A stretch of 64,000 bases of DNA from Moniliophthora roreri (lineage: Eukaryota > Basidiomycota > Agaricomycetes > Agaricales > Marasmiaceae): positions 558,001 through 622,000 of the forward strand of contig LATX02000046.1 in the NCBI GenBank assembly GCA_001466705.2, in the 5' to 3' direction. Below are positions 10,731-23,589 of the stretch, piece after piece (the stretch's first letter is position 1; each line of letters starts with the position of its first letter). The position numbers and the translations under genes were made by a program. The notes beneath the pieces were generated by a model. It did not search any database, had not been told where the DNA came from, and saw only the letters and a list, made by a program, of their open reading frames with translations.

Positions 10731-12797
10731 ATGTTCAACCAGTCATCGGGATTTTCTCTCACGGGCGATAGCACTTTCAATAACGTTCATGGGCATCAAA
10801 TGAATAGTACGATCCATGTACGTACCGTCAATTTCAATACTGGCACGGCGGTTGCAAAACGTACCAAGCGCGATGAGGTTTGTGTAACAGTGGTTCCGAC
10901 GGTCATTGGTGCACTAACCAGGAGACTTCAGTTTCGATATGTAAGATTAGGAGACATGATTACCACAAAGGAGGTACACTCGGAGAAGCTCAGAGAATGG
11001 GATTGGGAATTGCAAAACGGAGAATTAGTTGGTCGATATAAGGGGTCAGCCCAGAGAACAATCTACACTGTTAACTTAGTCAACCGGAAATCCAAATACA
11101 CTGCTATGGTCTACGAAGGTGAAAATGCACAAGATTTTTGGAAGAAGGATTTTCTCCGATTCTCACGTAACAAGTGGGCTCTTATCTATTGCTTGAGAGT
11201 TCTTTATCTGACAAACAGCCAGGAAACCGGGCTCATTCCAACTATTTGGCATTAACCGGTCAGCAATCCCAGCACTGATCTTCCATCACGGTACGACTCA
11301 CCTTATGTTTTCCCTTGACGGCACATCCTGACGGTACCCATAGAACTGATTCCCTGCGCACACTTTTTCAACAAAAAATCAATCTGGATGGATATCTATA
11401 TTCTTCATCTGGTGGTCGGTCCAGGTCCCCATTCCCCTCTCAACTCATTGAACTAACGCCGTTTGGCTCTTCCAGGAAAGCATGGAATGCAACGTGAATA
11501 ATTTATGGATGAACACAGCCAGCGGTGTACTTCTCAGTGGGCCTGATGGTCCTTCTGCTTTGGGTCCTGTGTCGGATGCAGTCACGCCTATCGTTGTCCC
11601 CGCCACCGTTGACATGTTGAAGGACGACACTTGCATCAGGTTCTTTATCAATTGCGGGTCGAGCGTGGATGGTAGCGTTCTGGCGTGCGCACGGCAGAAT
11701 CTAGAGTCGACCTATCTCGACAACCTGTTCCTGGAAACGGCAGAAGGCCAATCCAAGGATCCCGACCATCCCAACTGGAGTTCAGAGACACATCCCTATC
11801 TCCGTGACCTTTGGCGGAATCCACCCGATCACCTCCCGATGAACGTCATAGGCAAGCTTCGGTTCGACACCGTCTACTCACTGTCAATGGAGGCTGTTGC
11901 GAGGTGTCCACCAGGAGCTCGTTCGTTATGGGAGTGGGCCCAGTGGAATAGGAAGGGAGTGGTGGAGGAAACAGTACTTGATAGTGGGTTGACGCGGTGA
12001 GTGGCCTTGTGGTTCCTGTGTTTGGTTTGGGCTCAGGGTTCCACAGCTTTGAGTTAGATCTAGCTCGATGGGAAGAGGTTTATCTTCAGGCATCGTATGG
12101 TTGGGCAGAGTTCTGGCTGGAGTGGTTATCACAATCCTCCCGAGTTTTCAATGCCATTGACGTAACAGAGGGGAAGGAAAACTTTTGTATGTCTCCTCCC
12201 TGTTGGATATGTTACGAAAACTGACCTTTCCTTTCTCCCGCTAGTTATTGCTGATCCACCCTGGCTGGAGATACGATCCACCCGACATCCCACAGTTTCC
12301 CGCACCCTTCGCAATGATGAACACCTCACCGAAGAAACCCCACCCACACCCATCTACCTCTTTCTCCGTCCCCTCCCCATGTCAGTATCGAAACTTGTGT
12401 CGTGGATCGAAGGACGTCCCTACTTCTGGTCTCTTGACAAGACTGGTAAATCTTGTATGTTGGACGAGGAATGCGAGAGGTGGGGGCTACCGGTGCTCAC
12501 TCCATCCACAGAATGGTCGGATGACTCTGTTTGGCTGGCCTCGTGGTACACCTATATCTACACTGCCCTCCAAGACTGGCAAAAAGCCCGAGGTTTCGAT
12601 CCCACTACCTCCAATTGGGCACGAGAGCTGGGTTACCCAGAGTGGGAGATTGTCGGTACGAGAAAGGTTCAAGGTTAGTTCATGCTTGCTATTCTGGTTT
12701 ATGCGCTGGCTGGATTTGATTCTCAGAAGAAAAGAAAGTCGGCAGCTCGTGGTGGGAAGCATTTGCGGGGTCAGGGATCAGCGCGTTCGGGCTTTAG
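10731..12797 (+). CDS. Array copy 2, intact
   Basis: Exons: 10731-10877, 10932-11173, 11223-11290, 11344-11414, 11476-11996, 12047-12186, 12245-12673, 12727-12797; 562 residues with all phases consistent. It is closest to copy 1: both start MFNQSSGFS and share the NSTIH segment after the TFNNVHGHQM motif. The kinase-N-lobe-like block reads 'KYTAMVYEGENA' then 'FQLFGINRS'. The variable loop differs from copy 1 (TPSTEWSDDSVWLASW). The tail is SSWWEAFAGSGISAFGL. Intron 1 (54 nt) again has a poor donor, GTTTGT, and is open in frame. The intron 4 donor is GTCGGT where most copies have GTCAGT. Confidence 0.85.
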
Positions 12798-15632
12798 TTG
12801 GATATGTTTTTTTATTCTGGTGTTACTTTATGTATGGACATGTCGGGACTCTGTTCTGCAACTTCTGTGGTATTGGGGTACAAGTACAGCATGCTGTTGT
12901 GTGAATGAATTGTGTTAGCGGGACACCTAGTACTGTGTTAGTGTAACATTGGACTGAGAGTGACTAACACTGGCCATCACCGCGTCGTCGACGCGTCTTT
13001 TGACCACTACGCCCACAGAGCATTCGACGCCTTCTTGCCTCTCGATTCAGGCGGCTTTTCTATCATCTCATCAGCTCTGAAAAATACATACACAAGCATT
13101 CTTCCCCTCAACTCATCCAACACCAACGCTCTTCTCGCCTCAATCCAATGTTCAAACAAGTTGTATCCACAAAGCTAATCCCCAGAGCAACTGACTGAAT
13201 ATTTTTCATTTCCTTCGAAGTATTTCGGACGGAGCTTGGGACGAAGGTACGTTTATCAAAGTATTCTTGAAGCTCTCGTGCTGACAGAACAATACAGATA
13301 GCACGTCGACACTGTTCCTCCTCCGGGTGAGGATAACAGAAGAACTCACCTTCGATCCCTCCTCTACAGAACTGAATAGCCCATGAAAATCAGATATCCC
13401 TCATCTCTGATCTCTCAGTTGTACAGCCAACAGAGCGAAATATGTCGATCCGACGCAGTTGCAGATATTCATCACTCGCGACGTTCAATTCCGCCGCAAA
13501 TGGGATACGTTTGAGGATGAGCAGACCCTACGAGGGCAAACAGTCTCAGGAGAAGAATCTATAGTTCGGTGTTGGCCATACGGGGTGTGTTCACCTTCTT
13601 CCTAATTGTGTATCTTGCCGACCAACTGCTTAGACCTAGCTCTCGCTCTCCTTCCGAAGTGTCTACACTGACATGAGATTCCGGTTCAATGCTGAACCAT
13701 CACAGCTCTCCGCCACGGCTCAGGTTGTTCCATGTCATTTCTGCTTCCCTGCTGAACGACAACCCAAGGCCAACGTGGGCTTTTGGGCCGTACTATGATG
13801 GGCTGTGGGCTGGTATGCGTCCGTGCTCTAGGATAGGTATAGGGGGCTCTAGTCACCTCATACGCTCTCACTGACTGTTTCTTGCTGTAGAACGGGACTT
13901 GCGTTGTCGTTCAACGTCAGCATTTACCTAGCCTTAGATGAAATGAGCTAGTGAATGGAATGACGCTCACTTTGGACACTTTCTGCGTGGTGTGTTTTTG
14001 TCTTCGACTTCATATCACGGCACTCCGATTCTCGTTCCTGCTTGACTCCATAGGTAGTGTTGAAACGCTCATACCTGGCTTGTACGCCAAATAGCAAGCT
14101 AATCAAGACCTCAAGACCTCTAGTACCCCCCCTGCGTTCAGCATAGAACTTGATTGGCTTTTGGAGAGGTACCCTGCCGGGGTGTTCAAGAGTCGAGCTT
14201 CATCCACTGCTTTAGTTCTCAGTCGGACTCCGTGTCGTTTGCTCTGAGGAGGAGAATTCTGAATATTATCAAGGTACGTAGTCAGTTTTCGTGGACTTGT
14301 TGTCTTTCTAATATTTACAGGATAGTATTTCGGCACTTCTTCTAAACACCCGTTTGGCAGATCACCTGTAGCCTGTTCCTCGAGTCTTATCCCTGTGTGT
14401 ACCTACATTTCGGAAGGTAGGAGAATGCAGCAGCAGCCGCGCATACTTCTGGGCTTCTGGCGGGATCCGGAGCAGTCAAAACAGGTCATGTTCGCCATCT
14501 TTGCATCACTCGCTCTGATTCTCGACTTTCTTCATCATCAAGAGCACTCGAGCACCGTTCACTCGATCCTTCTCCGGCATAGCCACATTCATTCCGTCAT
14601 TCAAATTGCTTGGCTGTTAGAGAATCACGAAGGACGTGTATTTCACTTGTGCGACCAAGGGTACAAGGGTGAAGACGCCATGTGAGTACGCCCTGCAGCA
14701 AAGTACTTTTAATTTTCATTTAGCTCCATAGAAACGACGCTCAAACACAATTCATCCAATGCTACCTGATCAACTCGACCACTATCCTCGAGAAACTGGG
14801 TGTCCATGGACGAGAAACACGTCGATCTCTCACACAAATCTGCATTCTCCTATGCAATTTCGTGTTGTCGAGTTACCGGGTTTCGCTCGCATGGCTCACC
14901 TACGAAGACTGTTACTCGCTATCCGGCGACTTGAAAGGTCTCTGGCTTGGGTGAATTTGTGATTCCCAAGTTTGGCGATACACAGAACTGACGGCGGACT
15001 ATAGAGAATGTTTGCTGGTCATGTCGGGTCTTTAACAGCCTGAAGAGCTTACATTCGGGCGCTAGTTGCTGCATATCGATGGACTGGTTCGCAAGCGGTA
15101 CTCTCGGGACGGGATTGGCGATGCGCGTAACTGGCAGAGCATCTTTCGTTGCCAGGAAGCATTGATTGCAGTTTCGGACTACTTGAGGCTTGAAGCGCGG
15201 AGGGAGGCCTAGGATATGGTGACTAGTCGAGAAAGCATGTATTTGTATTTCAATCAGTTGACTCGCAGTCAATCTAAATCAGAAAGTCAAAACGACGTTT
15301 ATGAGTGGGAATCAGATGAGCAATACAAAGTCAGGCACGGCTCCAAAGCCTCCGAGTCGCAGCGGCCGCGACCTTCTTTCATCATGACTATCACCATTCT
15401 TCAAGTTTCAGCATACCAGTCGAGGGTTAGCCCGGATTATATGGTGTGCTTTTAATTCAAGGCTCGCTGCCAATTTTTACTCATCGATGCAGACAGGCGG
15501 TACGCAAATCGCATGCCGACACCCTATCGCCCAACCTCATGTTATGTAAAATGTCGTAGCACTCGTGTTCCCGACGACGCACCTTGCCTTCTTATCACGA
15601 CCATCTCACTCACCCGCATGACACTTTGAATA
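12798..15632. repeat. Large duplicated spacer, copy A (upstream of array copy 3)
   Basis: Collinear with 20820-23589. Matching landmarks are the 'cactacgcccaca' segment (about 13006 and 20859), 'ttcttgctgtagaacgggac' (about 13881 and 21740), 'cacagaactgacggcgga' (about 14980 and 22917), and the last 150 bp including the copy 3 promoter. Frames are broken differently in each copy, so the genes once present are now relics. A possible spliced remnant (donor near 14275, acceptor near 14321) has a counterpart at about 22180-22226, but the product is not recognised. It begins with a shortened version of the usual 3' flank. Confidence 0.75.
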
Positions 15633-17696
15633 ATGTTCAACCGCTCATCTGGATTTTCTTTCAGCGGCAACAACACTTTCACCAATGTTCACGGGCATCA
15701 GTTCAACGGCCCAGTTACTGCTGGGGTTATCAACTACCATGGTCAGGCGGTAGCAAAGCGTGCAGAGTATGACCAGGTAAGTATGACAACTATCTCAAGT
15801 ATCTTTCATTGGACTGACAGGTATATTTTGCAGTTTCGAGAGGTTATACGAGGAGACATGATTACACTAAAGGAACTGGGCTCTGAAGACCTTTCAAATT
15901 GGCATTGGAATGACCGTAATGGAAAGAAGCTCGGACGGCTGAAAGCACAGGCAAAAGTCTGTACAGTCGAGGTATATCCCGATCGGCAATCCAAGTTCAC
16001 TGCTATTGTCTACGAAGGCGAAGATGCACGGAAACTTTGGAGGGAAGATTATCGACATTTCTCGCGTAACAAGTAGGCTCTCACCCATCATTCGAGAGCT
16101 CTTTGTCTGACAAACAGCTAGGAAACCGGGCTCATTTCAACTATTCGGCATTAACCAATCAGCAATCCCAGCGCTGATCTTTCATCACGGTACGACTCAT
16201 CTTACACTTTCCAACGACGGCACATCCTGACGGTACCCACAGAGCTGATCCCCTGCGCGCACTTTTTCAACAAAAAATCAATTTGGATGGATATCTACAT
16301 AAATCAGCTGAGGGTCAGTCTCAGAGCCTTACTCCCAGTTTCATTGAACTCGTTGAACTAACGCTGTTTGACTCTTCTAGACTAACATGGAATGCAGTGA
16401 GGATAACTTATGGATGAACACGGCCGGCGGTGTACTTTTCAGTGGGCCTGATGGTCCTGAGGCACCAGGTTTTGCGTCCGATGCAGACGAATCTATCGTT
16501 GTCCCCACCACCGTTGACATGTTGAAGAACGACACTTGCGTCGGGTTCTTTGCCAATTTCGGGTCGAGTGTGGATGGTAGCGTTCTGGTGTGTGCATGGC
16601 AGAATCTAGAGTTCACCTATCTCGACAACCTGTTCCTGGCAACGGCAGAAGACCAATCCAAGGATTCCGACCATCCCGACTGGAGTTCAGCAGCACATCC
16701 CTATCTTCGTGACCTTTGGCGGAATCCACCCGATCACCTCCCGATGAACATCATAAGCAGGCTTCGGTTCGACACCGTCTACTCACCGTCAATGGAGGTT
16801 GTTGCGAGGTGGCCACCAGGAGCTGGTTCGTTATGGGTGCGGCGGGCATATGGGAGAGAGAGACTGGTGGAGGGAACAGTACTTGATAGTGGGTTGACAC
16901 GGTGAGTGATCTTGTGATTCCCGTGTTCGATTTGGGCTTAGGGATCCACAGCTTCGAGTTGGATCTGACTCAAGGGGGAGAGGTTCATCTTGAAGCAGTG
17001 TATGAGTGGAGGAGGTTCTGGGAAGGGTGGTTATCACAGTCCCCCCGAGGTTTCAATGCTGTTGACGTTACAGAGGGGAAGGAAAACTTTGGTACGTTCC
17101 CTCTCTGCTGGATATGTTATGAAAACTAACCTTTTCTTTCTCCCACCAGTTATTGTTGATCCACCCTTCCTGGAAATACGATCCACCCGACACCCCGCAA
17201 ATTTTCACACCCTGCGCAATGATGAACACCTCATCGAAGAAACGCCACCCACGCCCATCTATCTCTTTCTTCATCCCCTCCCCATGTCAGTATCGGAACT
17301 TGTGTTGTGGATCGAAAGACGACCCTACTTCTGGTCCCTTGACAAGACCGGTCAATCTTGGATGTCGGAGGAGGAGTGTGACAGGTGGGGGCTACCGGTG
17401 CTCACTCCGCAGGTGAATTATTTCTCTTCAGACACATCTGTTCGTCTGCGCTCATGGCCCACCTATGTCTACGCTGGCCTCCGGGACTGGCAAAAGGCTC
17501 GAGGCTTTGACCCCACTACCTCAGATTGGGCACGAGAGCTGGGTTACCCAGAGTTGGAGGTTGTCGGTATGAGGAAGGTTCAAGGTTAGTTCATGCTCGC
17601 TACTCTGATTTTTGCGCTAACTAACTGTGGTTCAAAGCCAGCGGCTCATGGTGGGAGGCAATTGCGGGGTCAGGGATCAGCGCGTTTGGGTTTTAG
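15633..17696 (+). CDS. Array copy 3, intact with remodelled last splice site
   Basis: Exons: 15633-15776, 15834-16072, 16122-16189, 16243-16313, 16381-16901, 16952-17091, 17150-17584, 17638-17696; 558 residues. Starts MFNRSSGFSF and, like copy 4, has a HQFNxPVTAGVIN segment instead of NSTIH. Intron 1 has a good GTAAGT donor. The usual TTCTCAG acceptor and the first codons of exon 8 are deleted here. The frame is preserved if 'caaag' at 17637 serves as acceptor, giving a shorter tail, SGSWWEAIAGSGISAFGF. The variable loop is among the longest (TPQVNYFSSDTSVRLRSW). Role is as for copy 1, unknown. Confidence 0.82.
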
Positions 17697-18170
17697 TTGC
17701 GTGTATTGTATATTTGGATGTTATTTTATGTACGGACATGTCAGAGCTATAATTTCTGTGGTATTAAGGTACAGGTACAACATGTTGTGTGAATAGAATG
17801 TGATAGCGGGACACCTTGGTACTGTGTTAGCATAGCTTCTCAAACTGAGAGCGACCAAGAACTCATCGTTATGCTTGTGTTTTTCTTCATATGGCGAACC
17901 AAACCGGTGCAACACGACGCGACCTCCCGTAGCCAAATAAAAGACGTTGACTCGTGACACTCATTACGGGGCAGACGAAGGACTTGCTGTGTGATCGTTG
18001 CTTGATAAGAGCCGGGCCGAGCTTTTTCGATGTTCTTCGAAGGTGTTTAATAGAGAGGCGGGTAGCGAGAGAGCCATTTGGTGTTGGAAAGATGTAGTTA
18101 CCATTGTTGATGTACGACGATGTTGACGGTTTGTAGGCTTCTGAAGAGGAGGAACGGTCTATGCCAGATA
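17697..18170. repeat. Co-duplicated 3' flank of copy 3
   Basis: Same order of landmarks as 243-720 ('atagcgggacac', 'gacttgctgtgtgatcg', 'gcgagagagcc'), but it loses similarity after about 18110. Confidence 0.7.
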
Positions 18171-20200
18171 TCGAAAAACTATGATGATGTTAGTAACGTT
18201 GTGTCGAGGAGAGAGGAATTATCAACACACCTGGCGGTTGGTAAAAGGTAGATAGCCGTTATTCTTTTCTTGCCGTGACTGCAGTCATGAGAGCAGTCTG
18301 TTGGGAAGATGGACTGGACGTGATGGTCGTTGATGTCAAAAGACGCGTCGGCGCCTTTTTCTTACTCTCTCTTACCCTCACAATATCCTTGCTTAAAGAC
18401 GAAAAGCTCAAAGTAGGTACATTGGCACACAGCAATTGTCATTTTGCAACAGATTTGCTCCTCGTAATGCTCTCATTGAAGCTCGAAGCAATCCTCACTT
18501 GCTTCACGCTTTCACACCGATGTGCGCTCATCTTATCTCGACCCCGCTGACCTCTCATACTGAATACAATGAATAGCGCGTTCTTGAGCGCGTTCCAATA
18601 GCCTCGCCTTTTCCTCTCCCTTCAACTCTCAATGCATTGAGCAACAACAACCCAAGCTTCCTGAACCGAGTATGATGGAAAGAAGAGGTTGACTGTGGAC
18701 CCCTCAAATACGAAAGGTAAAATGTATTGGACTTCGGATACTCATTCTGCACACTCCTTAAAACGGTGTATCGATTCTCAATTTCTAATTCGACCTCATG
18801 CTGACGGTCTGTACTCTTTGCTTCCAATAGTTCACGCACTCTACCTATGCAGCCGCTGTCTTCCTGCGTGCGCTATGTCTGTCACCCCAACCCAACCAAA
18901 TGATCGTGTCACGGAGAATCCACGTCGGTTTAGCTTCTTATCATAGAATGAATTGTCGCCGTCGGTAAAAGGCTTGTTTAGTTCTACTCGCTCATACTTG
19001 GTTGGTACTGACTGGTCTCGTTCCTTGATACAGTGGCTTATTTGAATCGGGTGCACAGCTACAATACCTGCGCTTCTTTCCTTCAACAGCGTTCGGTAAC
19101 AACACCAGGCTCCTTCACTTGTTCAAGTGCATCATCGAGAGCGTAGGCATCCGAGGTTGGGTGTATGGTCCTGGGAAAGGGACTAGAAAGGAATCGTGAG
19201 TACTCCTTCGCGTTGCGAATCATGGCTTTTTTGAAAGGCCGGTCGACGTTCGACGTTCAATGCCAATACTACAAGAGTTCACTTTCCGAGTCGAAGCCCT
19301 GGAACCACTTTGGTAACACATCAGTCCGGGTACATCACCCAACACGCTTCGGTTTGTTCACTATTCTGTATACCACATTCCTCGTACTGACCAATGGCCT
19401 CGACTGTAGCGCGTTATGACTCACTGCTGTATCAAAGGCACTTCAATCCCATAGGTGTGTCCATTTGACACCGGCTCATCTCCGTCTCGTACTAATTACA
19501 CACACATAATAGTTTGTTGACCACCCGCCCTGCACCGTCATTCGATCCCAAACTTTCCCCCAAGACAATGGATCTATCTCAAAATAGGCTGTCGATACGA
19601 ACCTAAAAGGTTTACGCTTGGTGTTGGTTACCAGTTGTCCGGGGACCGATTTGAGTGGCTCATATTCGAGAGCGGAGCAATGGGCGCCAACGGAACTGTC
19701 AGAGGAAACGTTGATCGCCCTCGATGATTAGGGCCAGGTGCTGAGATCTGAGGAGCGGAAAGCAGCGCTGGCAAATGCAACAAAAGGCGGTGGAATTCTC
19801 ACTGGTATTACACCTCGTTCGTGAAGCAAGTATTGGGGGTCTAGGCATCGGTAGCATTCACTTTGTACTCATACATATTTAACAGTGGATACGATTATGT
19901 ATATTTCGTGAACGTTTATGCCATTCTATAGACTTTCCCGGATGTCCATCAAGCGCATGGCCTTGATACTATTCTCTTCGTTCTCATCACTACTGTTACG
20001 TCCTTGACCATCGATCGATATTGAATGTTGCCCGAACGCCCCGCTAACCTGGTATATGACTTCTAGTGATGCGTTGTCCGAGACGTCCTCTTGCTTGAGT
20101 ACGGTACTGCTCTTCGGAAATCCTAGGGACGCTGCGCCTTTGCTCCTGAGGTCGTAGAGGTTGTACTAGAGAGCGAACCAGGTACGATATTTGGACGGTG
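18171..20200. other. Gene-poor spacer
   Basis: No frame above 95 codons and no recognisable domain on either strand. 'aatgtattggacttcggat' at about 18721 resembles 'aatgtattggatctccgac' at 20831, which suggests another fragment of the decayed spacer family. Nothing else is supportable. Confidence 0.4.
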
Positions 20201-20206
20201 CCAGCG

Positions 20207-20742
20207 TCATGTAGAATTGTTGATTGTTAATTCTGAATGAGAGGAGCTAGGTTGAGGTTTTGAATCGCCCGCTACTCGTCCCTCTTGACTTGGTGCACGT
20301 ACAGCTCCGAAATGGGAGAATTCTGTTTCGTACGATATAGCTGACGCGCTGACGTATTCTTCACTCATTCTCTCCGAGTATTCAGCTGTTCCGAATGTGA
20401 GTATTATGGAAGCAAAGATGACGCGGCGCACACCTAGCAGAGCGACCGCCAGGGTGAAGGCGTCGAGACGAAAAACACCGGCGTTGATGTCCATTATGGA
20501 TGTGATATCTTGATTGGGCGAAGGCTCTCCCACAGTGGTAGGGGTAATACCAGTAGCGTTTGAGCTTCTCGTTGACGACATATCCTAGATGCCAATGTCT
20601 GGTCAGCATCAAAACTGAGAGTTGAGTGCCAAACCAGTGACGACGAACATACCGCAACAAATCTGGTCACATTCACTCCTAGCTCTCCGTAGCATCCTGT
20701 TGCTCGGGTGGGTACAAAACCTCGAGGAGTGCATGTATGCAT
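20207..20742 (-). pseudogene. Possible membrane-protein gene fragment
   Basis: A 124-codon minus-strand frame (20581-20207) has a hydrophobic segment (FRLDAFTLAVALLGVRRV, then IFASIILTFG) followed by a polar Ser-rich tail. Upstream frames to 20742 may be earlier exons (one contains VPTRATGCYGELGVNVTRF). A decayed relative is at 8530-9110. The layout, hydrophobic then hydrophilic C-terminal tail, suits the end of a fungal multi-pass membrane protein, but too few membrane segments remain to name a family. It could also be a chance frame. Confidence 0.35.
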
Positions 20743-20819
20743 TAAACCTACTCTTGAGGTACGTCAGAAGACAGTAATGAAACTGACTGAGCGATTTCGA
20801 ATCCGGAAACGAAGGTGAT

Positions 20820-23589
20820 GGTCAAGGTCCAATGTATTGGATCTCCGACGACGCGTCTCTTGATCACTACGCCCACAAAGCACCCGACACCTTCTCGCCT
20901 TTCAATTTCAGACAGGTTTCGTATCATTTCATCAGCTACAGAAATGCATACGCAACCATGCTTCCCCCAACACCCGCACTCTCCTCACCTCAATCTAATG
21001 TTCGAACAAGCTATGTCAACGAAGCTGATCTCCAGAACAACCTACTGGATACTTTACGTTTCCTTCGCAGTATTTCGGATAGAAAAGTGGGCTGAAGGTA
21101 CACTTATCCAAGTTTTCTTGAAGCTCTAGCCCCTCATGCTCACAGAATCATATGGATAGCACGTTCACGCCGTTCGTAACCCCCAAATAGAGACGACAGA
21201 AGAAGCTGCTCTCGATCCCTTCTTGACGAAATTTGATAGTTGCTATTTTGAAGACCCGTCATCTCTGATCTCCCAGTTGTAGAGTGAAATACGTTGATCC
21301 AACCCGGTTGCAGATGCTACTCTCTTGTTACGCGCTGCCCACACCCCCATTTCCAGCGTTACCTTGAAGAGGATATACAGGGATAAGCCGACCCTCCAAG
21401 GTCAATTGGTCTCAAGAGAAGAATCCATAATTCAGTGCCGGTTACGCAGGGTACGTTCGCCTTCTTCTAGTTGTGAACCTTACCGATCGACTAGTTAGAC
21501 CTGGGTCTCGCTCTCCTTCCCTCCCATATGAAGTGTATACACTGACGTGAGATTCTGGTTCAACACTGAGCTATCACAATCTCCCGCCACGGCTCAGATT
21601 GTTCCACGTCATTTGCTGAATGACAACCCAAGACCAATCCTGGGCTTTGGAGCCGTACTATGATGGGCTGCGGGCCGGTATGCGTCTGCGCTCTAGGACA
21701 AGTAAGGTTCCTAGTCCTCTCATATGCTCTCACTGACTGTTTCTTGCTGTAGAACGGGACTTGCGTTGTCGTTTAACGCCGGCATTTACCTAGACTTGAA
21801 CGAATACGAATCAGTGAATGTAATGATGCTCGAGTTGGACACTTTCTGCGTGGTCTGTTTATGTCTTCAATTTCGTATCACGGGGCTCTAATGCTTTCTT
21901 CCATAGGTAGCTTTGAACCACTTATATCTGGCCTGTATCCCCAAAGACCAACCACCATCTGAGCGTGCCCCGAATAGCGAGCTGATCAAACCTCGATGCC
22001 CCGAGTACTAAGGTGCTTTCAGCATGCTGCCGTTCAACGTCGAGCTCGATAGGCTTTGGATCCAAGATACCCTGCCGGTGGCGTTCATGAACCGACCTTT
22101 ATCTGCTATTTGGTTCACACTCAGGCTTCGTGCCATTTGCTCGGTGTTGGGTGAAGGGGGTTTGAGTAGCTTCAAGGTACGTGGTCAGTTTTCATGGCTT
22201 TGCCGTCTTTCTGACGTCCACCAGATAATATCTCGGCGCTTCTTCATACCATGCTCCAGGTGTGATTCAACCAGAATCGAAGCTGCGAGATAGCGAATGC
22301 CCAGTTGGCACGTCACCTGTAACTTCTTCCTCGAGGCTTATCCTCATGTGTACCCACATGTCAGAAGATAGAAGAACGCAGCTGCAGCTGCACATAGTTC
22401 TCGGCTTCCGGCAGGACCCAGGGCCGTTAAAACAGATTATGTTTATTCGTCGTCTTTGCGATACTTGGCCTGATTCTCGTCTTTCACTATCAATAGCACT
22501 TGAGCACGTCCTCTCTGGTGTTGTCATATTCGCTTCCGCCATCTAAACCGCCTGGTTGTTAGAGAATCACGAAGAACTCAAATTCCATTTGCGCAAGACT
22601 ACCAAAGTCAAGAGTATAAGTGTGAAGACGCTATGTGTGTACGCCCCGTTGCAGAGTACTTCTAATTCTCATTTAGCCCATTTAGCTTCATCAGAAACGA
22701 CGCTTAGTCGCAATTCGTCTGATACTGCCTGATCAATTCAACTACTAGCCTTGGGAAACTGGGTGTTCACGAACAAAAACACGTTGATCTCTCAGCACTT
22801 CTTTGTCGAGTTGTGGGATTTCGGTAACACGGCTCACCCATGAAGGCTGTTACTCGTTATCTAGTGACTCGAAAGGGTTCTGGCCTGGGTGAGTTGTGAT
22901 TCCAAAGTTTGGCGATACACAGAACTGACGGCGGACTATAGAGAATGTTTGTTGGCCACGTCAGATCTTTAACAACCTGAAAGGCTTACGTTCTGGTGCT
23001 AGTTACTGCATATCGATGGACTAGTTCGCAAGCGGTACCCTCGGGACGGGATTGGCGATGCGCGCAAATCTTTCATTGCCAGGAGGCATTGATTGTGGCT
23101 CCGGACTAGTTGAGGCCTGAAGCGCGGAGGAAGGCCTAGGATATGGTGATGCCATCTAGTCAAGAAAGTATTTCAATTTATAAGCTTGTAGTCAATCTAA
23201 ATCGGAAAGTCAAAAAAGTTTTTGGATCTGGACGTCAACGAGTGGGAATCGGATGAATGATACGAGGTAGGCACAGCTCCAAAGCCTTGGAGCGGCTGCG
23301 ACACTCTTTCATCATGACTACCACCATCATTCTTCAAGTTTCTGCACGTCGGTGTTAATCTTAGTACTTTAGCATACCAGTCGAGGATTAGCTTGAATTA
23401 TATGGTGGGTTTTTACTTTAAGGCTCGCTGCCAATTGTCATTTATCAATGCAGACAGGCGGTACGCAGATTGCGTATTGATTGACGCCGACGTATCAACC
23501 TCATCTTAACATGTAGCGCTCGTGTTCCCCACGATCCATCTTGCCTCCTTACCCCTACCATCTCGCTCACCTGCACGACACTTTGAATA
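20820..23589. repeat. Large duplicated spacer, copy B (upstream of array copy 4)
   Basis: Partner of 12966-15632, collinear over about 2.7 kb with many small insertions and deletions. It ends in the promoter of copy 4, where the TATA-like element has been lost by deletion (a run like 'ttaacatgtagcgctcgtg' at about 23507 replaces it). Confidence 0.75.
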
